A stretch of 64,000 nt of DNA from Natrinema marinum (GCF_024296685.1 NZ_CP100763.1:2976001-3040000); one strand, 5' to 3'. Positions 16,033 through 25,743 are shown, counted from the stretch's first letter. Made by a program: numbers and translations. The notes: generated from the letters alone by a model not told the origin.

Positions 16033-16839
16033 ATGCATGCACTCCAACGCTGTGACTTCTGTGGTGCCGACGCCGCTGGCGCGTTCGAAATCGTTCCCCC
16101 CGAACTCGAGCCGACCGAGGCCGAACAACGCCGCGTCGTCCTCTGTCTCGACTGCAAGGAGCGCCTCGAGGTACTGATCGACCCACTGCTCGCCCGCGCG
16201 GGTGCCGAGCACGACGCTACAGCCGACGAGCGCAATGTGGCCGACGGCGGCTCGAGGAGTACCAGCGCCGTCGTCGCCGCTGCCGACGACTCGACGCAAT
16301 CGCCCGAGCGAACCCCCAATTCGAACGCGACCGTTTCCGAGCCCGATACGGAGCCGGAGACCGACGCCGCAGAGACCGCGGCCGAACCCGTTTCGGAGAC
16401 AGCGGCTGACGCCGAGACCGAAGGCGACTCCGACGCCGAGACCGGCACCGACTCGAGCGGCGTCTCGCTGCTCGAGGAGGGGATCACCTTCGAACACGGT
16501 GACGAAGCGGCCGACACCGAGGTCGATGCGGACGCGGTCGCCGAGTTGGTCGCGGCGGCCGACGAGGAGATCGAGGCCGACGAGACAGACGACGACGAAC
16601 ACGATGAGGAGGCGTCGTCGGATGCCGAGTCGACCGACGCCCCGACGAGTCCGCCGTCGGCCTACGGCAAGGTCGTTCGGCTCCTTCGCAATCGCGAGTT
16701 TCCCATGCAGCGACGCGCCGTCGAAGAACTGGCCGCGGGAGCTTACGACCTCGAGGACCACGAGGTCGAAGCGGTCGTCGACTACGCGATCGAAGACGGC
16801 GAGTTCGTCGAGGAGCGCGAGATGCTCGAGCGGCCCTAA
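16033..16839 (+). CDS. Zinc-ribbon protein with acidic linker and C-terminal helical domain
   Basis: The 268-residue protein opens with a zinc ribbon: CDFC (Cys7, Cys10) and CLDC (Cys38, Cys41). Residues 60-205 are a disordered acidic linker of Asp, Glu, Ala, Ser and Thr. Residues 210-268 form a small helical domain (YGKVVRLLRNREFPMQRRAVEELAA and on) that looks like a winged helix. This bipartite layout suggests a DNA- or RNA-binding protein with two anchors on a flexible tether. I do not know a named family. It converges with hisB; the stops are 9 bp apart. Confidence 0.65.
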   Translation: MHALQRCDFCGADAAGAFEIVPPELEPTEAEQRRVVLCLDCKERLEVLIDPLLARAGAEHDATADERNVADGGSRSTSAVVAAADDSTQSPERTPNSNATVSEPDTEPETDAAETAAEPVSETAADAETEGDSDAETGTDSSGVSLLEEGITFEHGDEAADTEVDADAVAELVAAADEEIEADETDDDEHDEEASSDAESTDAPTSPPSAYGKVVRLLRNREFPMQRRAVEELAAGAYDLEDHEVEAVVDYAIEDGEFVEEREMLERP

Positions 16840-16848
16840 CGGTGGCGG

Positions 16849-17436
16849 CTACAGCGTTCCTTTGGTGCTTGGCGTCCCTTCCCGACGCTCGTCGAGCCGC
16901 GTCGCGTCGTCGAGGCTGCGGGCGAGCGCCTTGAACAGCGCCTCGACCTCGTGGTGGGCGTTCTCGCCGTCGACCGCGAGGTGGAGCGTCAGCCCGGCGT
17001 TCATCGACAGCGATTCGCCGAAGTGACGCGCCATATCGCTGGTGAAGTCGCCGATCGACTCCTGGGAAAACGCACCGTCGAAATAAAAGCGCGGCCGGCC
17101 GCTCACGTCGACGACGATCTCCGCGACGGCCTCGTCCAGCGGCACTTTGCGGTCGGCGTACCGGACGATCCCCGCGCGATCGCCCAGCGCCTCGTCGAAC
17201 GCCTCGCCGAGGACGATCGCCACGTCCTCGACCGTGTGGTGGTCGTCGATCTCGAGGTCGCCGTCGCACTCGATCTCGAGGTCGAACAGACCGTGCTTGG
17301 CGAACGACGTTAGCATGTGGTCGAAAAAGCCGATTCCGGTGTCGATCGCCGCCGCGCCCGACCCGTCGACCGCGAGCGTACACTCGATCGACGTCTCGGC
17401 AGTCTCGCGCGTGCGGGTCGCCGCTCGCTCGCTCAT
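16849..17436 (-). CDS. hisB: Imidazoleglycerol-phosphate dehydratase
   Basis: The 195-residue enzyme catalyses the Mn2+-dependent dehydration of imidazoleglycerol phosphate, step six (HisB) of histidine synthesis. The metal-binding motifs are DHHTVED and [10 protein letters not shown], and GIGFFDHML and the C-terminal PSTKGTL are also typical. It is the monofunctional form without a phosphatase domain. I chose the ATG at 17436; in-frame codons up to 17535 are Arg-rich and not part of the family. hisA lies 0.6 kb away on the same strand but is separated by an opposite-strand small gene, so the two are not an operon. Confidence 0.95.
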   Translation of the reverse strand: MSERAATRTRETAETSIECTLAVDGSGAAAIDTGIGFFDHMLTSFAKHGLFDLEIECDGDLEIDDHHTVEDVAIVLGEAFDEALGDRAGIVRYADRKVPLDEAVAEIVVDVSGRPRFYFDGAFSQESIGDFTSDMARHFGESLSMNAGLTLHLAVDGENAHHEVEALFKALARSLDDATRLDERREGTPSTKGTL

Positions 17437-17710
17437 GGGATACTCATGCCGCCCCCGGTACAAGGGGGTTCCGCTCGTCGGCCTCGCCGCCACGGCGGAC
17501 CCGTTTACGAGTCGGTCGATCGCCCTTCGGCGCACGACGGAGAAAAACCTCTCTAAATCGATTGTAAAACGTCTAAACGAACCTAAGACGGTATAAAATT
17601 GCTGTTACTCCCCGGTATCGGGCTGAAACGGACCGAAACGACGCCAATTTTCGACCCGTTATATGATCCGTGGGGTGAATGTCCCTCTCGAGACGAGGTG
17701 TCCCGACCCG

Positions 17711-17965
17711 ATGTCAAACCCCTCCCCCGTTTCGAACGAATCGATCGCTCCGTCGAGCCCTGAGGCGGAGCGCCAGCACCGACTCCTCCGGTCGGTCAAA
17801 GGCCCCGCCCAGTTCCTGTCGTTCTGGGTCGCGATCGCCCTGCCCTTCGTGCATCTCCCCCTCCTCGCACAGGGGCTCGGCGATCCAACCGTCACGCTGA
17901 CGTTTTTCGTCCTCCTGGCGGTCAACGTCTTCGCGCTCTACCTCGGACACGGCTACAACCGCTGA
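17711..17965 (+). CDS. Small membrane protein with two helices
   Basis: The 84-residue protein has a polar N-terminus of about 30 residues and two hydrophobic helices, AQFLSFWVAIALPFVHLPLL and TVTLTFFVLLAVNVFALYL. It ends GHGYNR. I do not recognise the family. I chose the ATG at 17711 (MSNPSPV) over one at 17663 because the latter would add an unlikely Arg/Cys-containing segment. The 270 bp upstream (17437-17710) contain AT-rich stretches near 17560-17665 that may hold promoter elements for this gene. Confidence 0.55.
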   Translation: MSNPSPVSNESIAPSSPEAERQHRLLRSVKGPAQFLSFWVAIALPFVHLPLLAQGLGDPTVTLTFFVLLAVNVFALYLGHGYNR

Positions 17966-18052
17966 CTCGTCTCGTCGGTCCGACGACCGAACGCTGTGCC
18001 CTCCGCCCGTCCGTTCGGTTCCGTCGGAGCCGCCCGAGCGTCCCGTCTCGAC

Positions 18053-18814
18053 CTACTCGTCTTCGCCGACCGCGTCCTGTGCCGCCGCGAGCGTGAGGTT
18101 CCCCTCGTAGAGCGCGCTACCGACGACGACCGCGGCCGCGCCGGCGTCCGCGAGCGCGTGCACGTCCTCGAGCGTGGCCACGCCGCCGCTGGCGATCACT
18201 GGAATATCGGTCGCCGCGACCAGGTCACGGACCGGTTCGGTTGCGACCCCCTCGAGCCGACCTTCGACGTCGACGTTCGTAAAGAGGATCGCGGCGGCGC
18301 CCAGATCCGCGTACCGCTCGGCGGCCTCGACGGGCGAGAGTCCCGCGCTCTCGGTCCAGCCCTCGACGACGACCTCCCCGTCTTTCGCGTCGAGGCTGAC
18401 GACGACGCTATCCGGGTGTCGCTCGCTGATCTCGGCGACGATGTCGGGGTTTTCGACCGCCGCGGTGCCGAGGATGACGCGGTCGACGCCGCGCTCGAGC
18501 AGGTCGAACGCCTCCTCGGCGGTGCGAATCCCACCGCCGAGTTGCGTCGGTACGTCGACGGCGTCGACCACCGCGTCGATCGCGTCGGCGTTCTCGCGTT
18601 CGCCCTCGAACGCGCCGTCGAGGTCGACCAGATGGAGCGTCTCCGCACCGGCGTCGATCCATCGGCGAGCGGCCTCGACGGGCTCGCCGTAGGTCTTCTC
18701 CGTGCCGCGCTCGCCCTGAACGAGCTGGACGACGTCGCCGTCCTGTACGTCGACCGCCGGAATCACCTCGAACGCCTCGAGTCCGCCGCCTCCGTCGCTC
18801 GCATCGGTGTTCAT
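18053..18814 (-). CDS. hisA: ProFAR isomerase
   Basis: The 253-residue TIM-barrel enzyme converts ProFAR to PRFAR in histidine synthesis. The N-terminal Asp is in VIPAVDVQDG and the C-terminal Asp in LFTNVDVEG. Phosphate-binding loops LGGGIRTAEEA and IASGGVATLEDV are intact. I chose the ATG at 18814 (MNTDASDGGGGLEAFEVIPAVD); upstream codons do not match the family. The first dozen residues are a variable glycine-rich leader. It is divergent from the SLC13 permease gene. Other his genes in the window are hisB (16849) and hisI (40576), so the pathway is dispersed, as is common in haloarchaea. Confidence 0.95.
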   Translation of the reverse strand: MNTDASDGGGGLEAFEVIPAVDVQDGDVVQLVQGERGTEKTYGEPVEAARRWIDAGAETLHLVDLDGAFEGERENADAIDAVVDAVDVPTQLGGGIRTAEEAFDLLERGVDRVILGTAAVENPDIVAEISERHPDSVVVSLDAKDGEVVVEGWTESAGLSPVEAAERYADLGAAAILFTNVDVEGRLEGVATEPVRDLVAATDIPVIASGGVATLEDVHALADAGAAAVVVGSALYEGNLTLAAAQDAVGEDE

Positions 18815-18932
18815 ATCCCTGTAGGGGAGCCCGCTGCGAGTAAAGGCGACGGTTTCGGCGAACGACCATCGCCGACACACTGTATCCACACTCGACAGAA
18901 TCGTTACAAGTGTGGTCGGTGTGGATCGTCCC

Positions 18933-20795
18933 ATGCCGCTGCCGGCGTGCGTTTTCATCGCACAGGCGACTGTCACTCGACCCGAACTGACGACGGATGC
19001 GCTCGTCGTCTTCGGCGTCGTCGTCCTCGCCCTCGTCCTGTTTCTCACCGAGCGCCTGCCGATCGACGTGACCGCGATCTTGCTGATCGTGGTGCTGGTC
19101 GTTCTGGAACCCTGGACGGGCGTCGATCCCGAAACCGGCATCTCGGGCTTTGCGAACGAGGCGACGATCACGGTTCTCGCCATGCTCATCCTGAGCGGCG
19201 GGATCAGCCGGACCGGCGTCGTTCAGGAACTCGGCCGGCGGATGGCGGCGTTCGCTGGCGACAGCCTCCGCAAACAGCTGTTCGCGACCGTCGCGGCGAC
19301 CAGCCCGGTCTCCGGCTTTCTGAACAACACGCCGGTCGTCGCGCTGCTGGTGCCGGTCGTTACCGACGTGGCCAACCGCGGGAACACGTCGCCCTCGAAG
19401 CTCTTGATCCCGCTCTCCTACGCCTCGCAGATGGGTGGGATGCTCACGCTCATCGGTACCTCGACGAACATTCTCGCGAGCGACGTCAGCGCCCGCCTCG
19501 GCTCTCAGTACCCCGAACTTCACCGATTCTCGATGTTCGAATTCACTGGCCTCGGCGCTATCGTCGTCGTCGTCGGCTCGCTCTATCTGATCTTCGTCGG
19601 CCACTACCTGCTTCCCGAGCGGGTTCCGCCCAATGCCGACTACCTCGAGGAGTACAAGGTCGGTGACTATCTCGCCGACTTGGCCATCATTCCGGGATCG
19701 CCGTTGGTGGGCGAGACGGTCCGCGACGCGACGGAATCGCTTGGCCCGGAGATCGACGTCGTGCAGGTGATCCGTGATGAGGTACGGTCGGTCGCCCCCC
19801 GACAGGCGACTCCTCTCCGCGAGGGCGACGTGTTAGTCGTCCGAACGAACCGCGACGCGATCGCGACGCTCGAGGACGCCGCCGGCGTCGAACTCGTCGG
19901 CGGGCCGGGCTCGGCGGCGGAGCTGTCGACGGACGCGGAAACGGGCGTTCTCACGGAGCTGGTCGTCTCGCTCGACTCGCGGCTCGTGGGCGAGCGCCTC
20001 GATCCGGAATCGTTCCGCGAGGAGTTCAACGCGGCCGTTCTCGGGCTGCGCAGCCACGGCGAACTCGTCGCCGACCGCATCGTCGGCAACCGTCTGGATG
20101 TCGGCGATACGCTGCTCGTACAGGCACCGCCGGACACGCTCGATCGACTCGCTCGACGGGACGACGTGATCGTTGCCCGCGAACCGCCCCGTCCCGACTA
20201 CCGCACGGACAAGGCCCCCGTCGCCATCGCGATCATGGTCGGCGTCGTCGCCGTCGCCGCCCTCGAGCTCTACCCGATCCTTGTCTCCGCGCTCGCGGGC
20301 GTCGTCGCGATGGTCGTCACCGGCGTCTTGGAGCCGAACGAACTCTACGACGCCGTCGAGTGGGACATCATCTTCCTGCTCGCGGGGGTGATCCCGCTGG
20401 GGATCGCGCTTGAGGCCAGCGGCGGCGCGGCGTATCTCGCCTGGCTGGTCGTCCAGTCGGCCGGTTTCCTGCCGCCGATCGCCGTGCTGTGGCTCTTTTA
20501 TATCCTGACGGGGTTGCTCACGGAAGTCATCAGCAACAACGCGAGCGTCGTCCTTCTGCTTCCGGTCGCGGCGGCCGCGGGGGCCGGCATCGGCGCGAAC
20601 CCGTTCGCGTTCGTGCTCGCGGTAACCTTCGCCGCGAGCACCGCCTTCCTGGGGCCGATCGGCTATCAGACGAACCTGTTCGTGTACGGCCCCGGCGGCT
20701 ACCGATTCGGCGACTATTTCCGGATCGGCGCGCCGCTACAGCTGCTGCTGTCGGTCGTGACCGTGGGCGGGATCGCCCTGTTCTGGGGCGTCTAA
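18933..20795 (+). CDS. SLC13-family permease with central RCK_C domains
   Basis: The 620-residue protein has two halves of membrane helices (about 20-240 and 425-615) flanking a cytosolic region. That region reads as two TrkA-C/RCK_C domains (VVQVIRDEVRSVAPRQATPLREGDVLVV and a second copy to about 405). The signature GFLNNTPVVALLVPV in the first half and TEVISNNASVVLLLPV in the second are the paired substrate and Na+ motifs of the DASS/SLC13 family. Substrates in the family are dicarboxylates, sulfate or similar anions; the exact one is unknown. I chose the ATG at 18933; one at 18912 adds seven residues. Confidence 0.88.
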   Translation: MPLPACVFIAQATVTRPELTTDALVVFGVVVLALVLFLTERLPIDVTAILLIVVLVVLEPWTGVDPETGISGFANEATITVLAMLILSGGISRTGVVQELGRRMAAFAGDSLRKQLFATVAATSPVSGFLNNTPVVALLVPVVTDVANRGNTSPSKLLIPLSYASQMGGMLTLIGTSTNILASDVSARLGSQYPELHRFSMFEFTGLGAIVVVVGSLYLIFVGHYLLPERVPPNADYLEEYKVGDYLADLAIIPGSPLVGETVRDATESLGPEIDVVQVIRDEVRSVAPRQATPLREGDVLVVRTNRDAIATLEDAAGVELVGGPGSAAELSTDAETGVLTELVVSLDSRLVGERLDPESFREEFNAAVLGLRSHGELVADRIVGNRLDVGDTLLVQAPPDTLDRLARRDDVIVAREPPRPDYRTDKAPVAIAIMVGVVAVAALELYPILVSALAGVVAMVVTGVLEPNELYDAVEWDIIFLLAGVIPLGIALEASGGAAYLAWLVVQSAGFLPPIAVLWLFYILTGLLTEVISNNASVVLLLPVAAAAGAGIGANPFAFVLAVTFAASTAFLGPIGYQTNLFVYGPGGYRFGDYFRIGAPLQLLLSVVTVGGIALFWGV

Positions 20796-20822
20796 AGCCC
20801 GGTCCGGCGTCGCCGACGACGT

Positions 20823-22154
20823 TCACCGCGGCCGGGTCGTCGGTCGTCGTTGCTCCCCGGCCTCGCGCCAGTCGACCGGCGGCTCCGACCGGCCGAGTCG
20901 GAGCCCGTACTCCGCGAGGGAACGGTCGATGGGAACTCGTTCGTCGAGTTCGCGGAGTCCGTCCTGCACGAAGGGGACGGGATCGTCGCGGCTGTACACG
21001 TCGAATTGGGGCTGTCGATAGCAGGACTCGACGATCTCCCGGATCGACCGGAGCGGATTCGGCCGATCCACGAGCGACGACTCGTCCCGGAAGTGACTCA
21101 GCAGGTAGTTCAGTTCGCCCTTCAGGTAGTGACTGCCGACGCCCCGTTCGTACCCGGCCTCGATCTCGTCGGTTCGATCGGTCGCCAGCTGCCAGTAATA
21201 CCGCGGGAAATCGGCCCCCATTCGAACGTTCGCCGCCAGCGACGTCCACATCCGCGGGTTGATCTCCGCGAGGTAGAACTCGCCGGTCTCGGGGTGGCGC
21301 ATGTACTCGATACAGGCGAGCCCGTGCCAGTCGAGTTCCTCGAGCAGCCGACGCGCGGCCTCCTCGAGTTCCGGCACGAAGACCGACTCGCGGTAGACGC
21401 CGCCCCCGCCGGTGTAGGACGCGCCCCGTATCTGTTCGTGCTGAAACGTCGCCACCGGTTCGCCGCGGTCGTAGAGCCCGGCGAACATGTACTCCTCCTT
21501 GATCGGGATGAACTCCTGGACGATGGGCTCGTGTCCGAACGCCGCGCGCAGTTCCGCGACGTCCGGCGACTCGCCCGGCTCGAGGTGCTCGATCGTCTGC
21601 TCTCGGCTCGTCTCCCCGGGCGATTCGGTGTCGACGAACTCGTCGGCGACGAGGTTGTATCGGGACTTGACGATCGCCCTCGAGTCGACCGTCCCGACGT
21701 CGCCGATCGGAACGGTCCGCGGAACCGGGACGCCGGCAGCCTCGGCGGCCTCCCGCAGCCGGACGCGATCGGTGACGCGCTCGAGCGTCTCGAGGGTCGG
21801 CCAGGGCGTCGCGACGTGGTCCGCGAACGCGTCGCGGCGCTTCGCGAGGACGAACGCGTCCTCCTCGCGGAGCGGGACGATCGTCCGGACATCGTCTCTG
21901 CGCGCGAGCGAGAGGAGCGCGTCGGCGTAGCCCGCGATATCGGTCGTCGGATCCGGCGTCAGGACGGCCTCGTCGCAGTACTTCGAACAGAACGTCTTGG
22001 CGGTCGGATCCTCCGAGATGACGATCGTGTTGACGCCGGTCTGTGCCAGCGATCGAACGCAGGCGTCGGAACTGGGAACCGGGACGGCGGACAGCACGAT
22101 CGACTCGCCGTCGGTACCGTTCGGACCGGTGGGTGGAGTTGAATGTATTGACAC
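20823..22154 (-). CDS. ATP-grasp carboxylate-amine ligase-like protein
   Basis: The 443-residue protein is an ATP-grasp enzyme. A Rossmann-like N-terminus (residues 18-95) carries IVLSAVPVPSSDACVRSLAQ. The ATP-binding half includes AIVKSRYN, IVQEFIPIKEEYMFAGLY and the metal-binding YLAEINPRMW. The C-terminal 120 residues are variable. Family members join a carboxylate to an amine or thiol through an acyl phosphate; the substrates here are not evident. AT-rich sequence (TATTGTAAT, 22189-22197) lies about 40 nt upstream and may be its TATA box. It is convergent with the SLC13 permease gene (28 bp between stops). Other candidates would be a cell-surface or polyamine-modifying ligase. Confidence 0.78.
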   Translation of the reverse strand: MSIHSTPPTGPNGTDGESIVLSAVPVPSSDACVRSLAQTGVNTIVISEDPTAKTFCSKYCDEAVLTPDPTTDIAGYADALLSLARRDDVRTIVPLREEDAFVLAKRRDAFADHVATPWPTLETLERVTDRVRLREAAEAAGVPVPRTVPIGDVGTVDSRAIVKSRYNLVADEFVDTESPGETSREQTIEHLEPGESPDVAELRAAFGHEPIVQEFIPIKEEYMFAGLYDRGEPVATFQHEQIRGASYTGGGGVYRESVFVPELEEAARRLLEELDWHGLACIEYMRHPETGEFYLAEINPRMWTSLAANVRMGADFPRYYWQLATDRTDEIEAGYERGVGSHYLKGELNYLLSHFRDESSLVDRPNPLRSIREIVESCYRQPQFDVYSRDDPVPFVQDGLRELDERVPIDRSLAEYGLRLGRSEPPVDWREAGEQRRPTTRPR

Positions 22155-22369
22155 GCTGGTCGGTACGCGGACCGAGCACGCCGGGCCCTATTGTAATGGA
22201 GATGGTACAGCACTCCGGTGTCAGTGGAGCAGCGATCGGCGAGAACGGCGGGCTGTTGGACGCGATTTATCGTCCAATCGGACGGCGTTCGCTGCTCAGG
22301 GAACGGATACAACTGACGAACGAGTCATAACTCTGGTCCAGAGGTCGCGTCGCCGTTCGAACGACGTGA

Positions 22370-22377
22370 TTTTTATC
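22370..22377 (+). promoter_or_regulatory. TATA element for PiT paralogue 2
   Basis: TTTTTATC lies 24-31 nt upstream of the GTG at 22401, supporting GTG as a leaderless start. Confidence 0.6.
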
Positions 22378-22400
22378 GTCGGCTCGCATGACTACCGAAC

Positions 22401-23582
22401 GTGCCGGAAGTACTGCTTGTCGTTGGACTCCTCACGGCGATCTTCGTCGGTTACAACATCGGTGGCTCGACGACCGGGCCCGCGTTCGGGCCGGCGGTCG
22501 GCGCGAACGTGATCACGAAAGTGATGGCCGCCGCACTGATGTCGGTTTTCTTCTTCGTCGGTGCGTACACGATCGGCCCGCAGGTCGTCGAGACGCTCGG
22601 GAGAGAACTCGTCGAGGACACGGCGATCTTCACGCTCCGGACGAACGTCGCCGTCCTCTTTTTCATCGGCGGCGCGCTGTTCGTCGGCAACTACGCCGGC
22701 GTCCCGGCCTCGACGTCGATGACGGCCGTCGGGGCAATCGCCGCGCTGGGCTTTGCGACCGGCGAACTCAACTGGGATGTTCTCGGCGAGGTCGTCGTCT
22801 GGTGGGTCGTCGCGCCCATCACCGGCTTCTGGGTTGCCGGCGTGGTCGGCCGCTACTTCTACCCCCGGATCAACGCCTGGATCGCCATCGAGGGCGATCA
22901 GGAGGGCGAGCCGATGGTCTCGCTCGACCGGTCGGGAGTCGTGCCCCGCCTCGGCTTCCGTGCCGACGGCGACCGCCGGGAGATCACCGGCGCGCTGGTC
23001 GTCGTCGCCATCGGCTGTCTGATGGGTTTTGCCTCCGGGACGAGCAACATCGCGAACGCGATCGCGCCGATCTACGGCACCGGCGACGTCGACATGATAC
23101 CGCTCATCCTGATCGGCTGTGCGGCGGTCGCGATCGGCTGCTTTACGATCGCGCGTCGCACCCTCGATACGCTCGGCAGCGATATCACGAACCTGCCGCT
23201 GACCGCGGCGATCGTCGTCGCGGTCATCAGTTCGGGGATCGTCGTCACGCTCTCGTGGCTCGGCATTCCCGCGAGCTTCGTCGTCATCGCGACGATGAGC
23301 ATCGTCGGGCTGGGCTGGGGCCGGGCCACTCGGACGACGACGCTTTCGGGCGTCCGCGCCGGCGAGGAGACCCGCGTCTCCGTCGGTGCGCTGACCGCCG
23401 AGGAGGAGGGCGAACGCTCCCCCGAAATCGGCGAGGAGGAACCCGAGGATATCCCGCAGGCGTCGGACCTCTTCGACCCGTCGACGACCGCCCGCGTGAT
23501 CCTCATGCAGAACGTCGTGCCGGCCATCTCGACGATCGGCGCCTACCTCACCTTTCGGTTCGTTCCGCTCTTCGGCTTCTGA
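22401..23582 (+). CDS. PiT-family inorganic phosphate transporter (paralogue 2, tandem)
   Basis: The 393-residue protein begins with GTG. The first PiT repeat motif is FGPAVGANVITKVMAAALMS and the second is GFASGTSNIANAIAPIYGTG. About ten membrane helices are split by a cytosolic loop near residues 175-200. The C-terminal region carries an acidic segment with IGEEEPEDI before the last helix. The next gene on the same strand is a close paralogue with the same layout, so this is a tandem duplication. The substrate is likely phosphate, but PiT relatives for sulfate exist. No DUF47 partner is present. Confidence 0.87.
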   Translation: MPEVLLVVGLLTAIFVGYNIGGSTTGPAFGPAVGANVITKVMAAALMSVFFFVGAYTIGPQVVETLGRELVEDTAIFTLRTNVAVLFFIGGALFVGNYAGVPASTSMTAVGAIAALGFATGELNWDVLGEVVVWWVVAPITGFWVAGVVGRYFYPRINAWIAIEGDQEGEPMVSLDRSGVVPRLGFRADGDRREITGALVVVAIGCLMGFASGTSNIANAIAPIYGTGDVDMIPLILIGCAAVAIGCFTIARRTLDTLGSDITNLPLTAAIVVAVISSGIVVTLSWLGIPASFVVIATMSIVGLGWGRATRTTTLSGVRAGEETRVSVGALTAEEEGERSPEIGEEEPEDIPQASDLFDPSTTARVILMQNVVPAISTIGAYLTFRFVPLFGF

Positions 23583-23707
23583 CGATCCGTGGACACGGTC
23601 GCGGATGGCCCGTCCTCGAGCGCTCGAGGGGGTCGACCTGTCGTGGCCGATGATAGTCGTATCGTCGCTCCGAAACGTCTTTTTCGGCAGGGAGAATGGT
23701 CCCGGGT

Positions 23708-24889
23708 ATGGTTTCCGCGATTCTCTTGGTCGGGATCGTCGTGGCCGTCTTCGTCGGGTTCAACATCGGTGGTTCGTCTACGGGGATCGCCTGGGGGCCG
23801 GCCGTCGGCGCTGGCGTCATCGGCAAGACGGCAGCTGCGGCGCTCATGTCGATTTTCGTCTTCGTCGGCGGCTGGACCGTCGGCCGAAACGTCATCGAAA
23901 CGATGGGCGGCGACATCGTCCCCGCCGAAATCTTCACGCTGCAAGCTAGCATCATCGTGTTGTTCTTCATCGGGCTCGGGATGCTGGTCGCGAACCTCTT
24001 TGGCGTCCCCGTTCCCACGTCGATGACCGCCGTCGGAGCCATCGCCGGCCTCGGGCTCGCGACCGGCACGCTCGATATGGTCGTGATGGGCCGGATCATC
24101 TCCTGGTGGGTCGTCACGCCGATCCTCGCGTTCTGGATCGGCGGCATCGTCGGCCGCTACTTCTATCCGTACCTCGATCGCTTCTTCGAGATCCGTCAGT
24201 CGAGCGGGCCCCTGCTCACGCTCGAACGATCGGGGCTCGTTCCACAGCCCGCGATGGGGCCGGGGACGACGGGCAAGGAGCTCGCGACGACGATTCTCAT
24301 CGTCGTGATCGCCTGTTACATGGCCTTCGGCGCGGGCGCGAGCAACGTCGCGAACGCGGTCGCGCCGCTGGTCGGCAGCGGAGCGCTCGATATCGGGGGG
24401 TACGACGGGACGAACCTCGGCATCGCGATCGGTGCGCTCGCGATCAGCCTCGGCGGGTTTACCATCGCGCGGCGGACGATGGAGGCCGTCGGTAACGACC
24501 TCACCGAACTTCCCCTGCTGGCGGCGCTGATCGTCGCCGTTACCGCCGCCACGATCACGACCTTCCTCTCCGCGATCGGTATCCCGATCAGCCTCGTGAT
24601 GGCCACCGTGATGACCATCGTCGGACTGGGCTGGGGTCGAGCCAGCCGCACCGCCACGATCACCGGCCTCGCGCGCGGCGAGGAGGAACTCGAGCTCTCG
24701 ATGAACGTCCTCACGCAGGAGACGCCGGAGGAAGTGCCCAAGATCGGCGAGGAGGAACCCGAGGACATCCTCGAGGCCGACGATCTGGTCAGGCCGGCCG
24801 CCGTGGCGCGGTTCGTCGCGTTCTGGATCATCGGCCCGTCGGCGTCGGCCGGCCTGGCGTACGCCTTCTTCCTCGTCGTCCCGATCTGA
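23708..24889 (+). CDS. PiT-family inorganic phosphate transporter (paralogue 3, tandem)
   Basis: The 393-residue protein aligns along its full length with the gene at 22401-23582. FNIGGSSTGIAWGPAVGAGVIGKT is repeat one, GAGASNVANAVAPLVGSGAL is repeat two, and IGEEEPEDI is conserved near the end. I chose the ATG at 23708 (MVSAILLVGIV). It gives the same distance to the NIGG motif as in the paralogue, and TCTTTTTCGG lies about 25 nt upstream. An ATG at 23696 is the alternative and adds four residues. The 125-bp gap between the two paralogues contains this promoter-like stretch, so the pair may be transcribed separately. Confidence 0.87.
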   Translation: MVSAILLVGIVVAVFVGFNIGGSSTGIAWGPAVGAGVIGKTAAAALMSIFVFVGGWTVGRNVIETMGGDIVPAEIFTLQASIIVLFFIGLGMLVANLFGVPVPTSMTAVGAIAGLGLATGTLDMVVMGRIISWWVVTPILAFWIGGIVGRYFYPYLDRFFEIRQSSGPLLTLERSGLVPQPAMGPGTTGKELATTILIVVIACYMAFGAGASNVANAVAPLVGSGALDIGGYDGTNLGIAIGALAISLGGFTIARRTMEAVGNDLTELPLLAALIVAVTAATITTFLSAIGIPISLVMATVMTIVGLGWGRASRTATITGLARGEEELELSMNVLTQETPEEVPKIGEEEPEDILEADDLVRPAAVARFVAFWIIGPSASAGLAYAFFLVVPI

Positions 24890-25166
24890 GTTCCCGAGAT
24901 CGCTCGCGGGCGCCCGATCCCGGTCGCCCGCCGACCCAGGGCTGTCGGATCCGTCGCCGCTCGCTCGTCTGCCCCCGAATTTCGAATGCGGCAAATACTG
25001 TATATCCTTCCGGCTTCGGCGAAACAGATCTCGCTCCTCTCCCGTTCGACCGAACATCTTCTAACAAATGACGGCATTCTTCCCTTCGAACTGGCCGGTT
25101 CTGACTCAAAGACAATTTAGGACTGAACAGCAAGCTATACCAGTGCGGGACTCGAACCGCCGAGTG

Positions 25167-25556
25167 ATGCCCACGGTAGAATACCTCAACTACGAAGTAC
25201 TGGACGATCAGGGCTGGGACATAGACGACGACGATCTCTTCGATGAGGCCGCCGACGCCGGCCTCGGCGAGGAGGACTACGGCACGCTCGACGTCGCCGA
25301 GGGCGAATACATCCTCGAGGCGGCCGAGGCCCAGGGGTACGACTGGCCGTTCTCGTGTCGCGCGGGCGCCTGTGCGAACTGCGCGGCGATCATCAAGGAG
25401 GGCGAAATCCAGATGGACATGCAGCAGATCCTCTCGGACGAGGAGGTCGAGGACAAGAACGTTCGCCTGACCTGCATCGGCTCGGCCGAGACCGACGAGG
25501 TCAAAATCGTTTACAACGCCAAGCACCTCGACTACCTCCAGAACCGCGTCATTTAA
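25167..25556 (+). CDS. fer: Halobacterial 2Fe-2S ferredoxin
   Basis: The 129-residue protein is the plant-type ferredoxin characteristic of haloarchaea. It has the extra acidic N-terminal insertion ([20 protein letters not shown]), the cluster motif CRAGACANC and a fourth cysteine in RLTCIGS. It accepts electrons from 2-oxoacid:ferredoxin oxidoreductases and feeds redox and biosynthetic reactions. The sequence ends [10 protein letters not shown] as in the Halobacterium protein. I chose the ATG at 25167; an upstream in-frame ATG at 25068 adds 33 unrelated residues. Upstream, ACAATTTAGG near 25109 may be a TATA element with a roughly 30-nt leader. Confidence 0.96.
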   Translation: MPTVEYLNYEVLDDQGWDIDDDDLFDEAADAGLGEEDYGTLDVAEGEYILEAAEAQGYDWPFSCRAGACANCAAIIKEGEIQMDMQQILSDEEVEDKNVRLTCIGSAETDEVKIVYNAKHLDYLQNRVI

Positions 25557-25743
25557 ACAATCGTGGCCGACGGCCACAGACACGTTTTTTCGGCGCAGCG
25601 ACTTCCGTTCACGCGCACGGCCCCCTTTCGGTGTTCGTCTCGCGGCGCGCCCGCAGTTAGCTGCTGTCGGCGCTGTTCCCGGCGGTCGTCGAGCCGAGCG
25701 ACGACTCGAGATCCAGCGTCGGAAGCGTCGTCGCGTCACCGAG

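Noticed and set aside
25141-25166. T-arm-like stretch (reverse strand GGTTCGAGTCCCGC) just upstream of the ferredoxin start
   Set aside because: The stem has mismatches and no matching acceptor, D or anticodon arm lies at the expected distance; the following bases are the conserved ferredoxin start. Chance or at most a very short relic.
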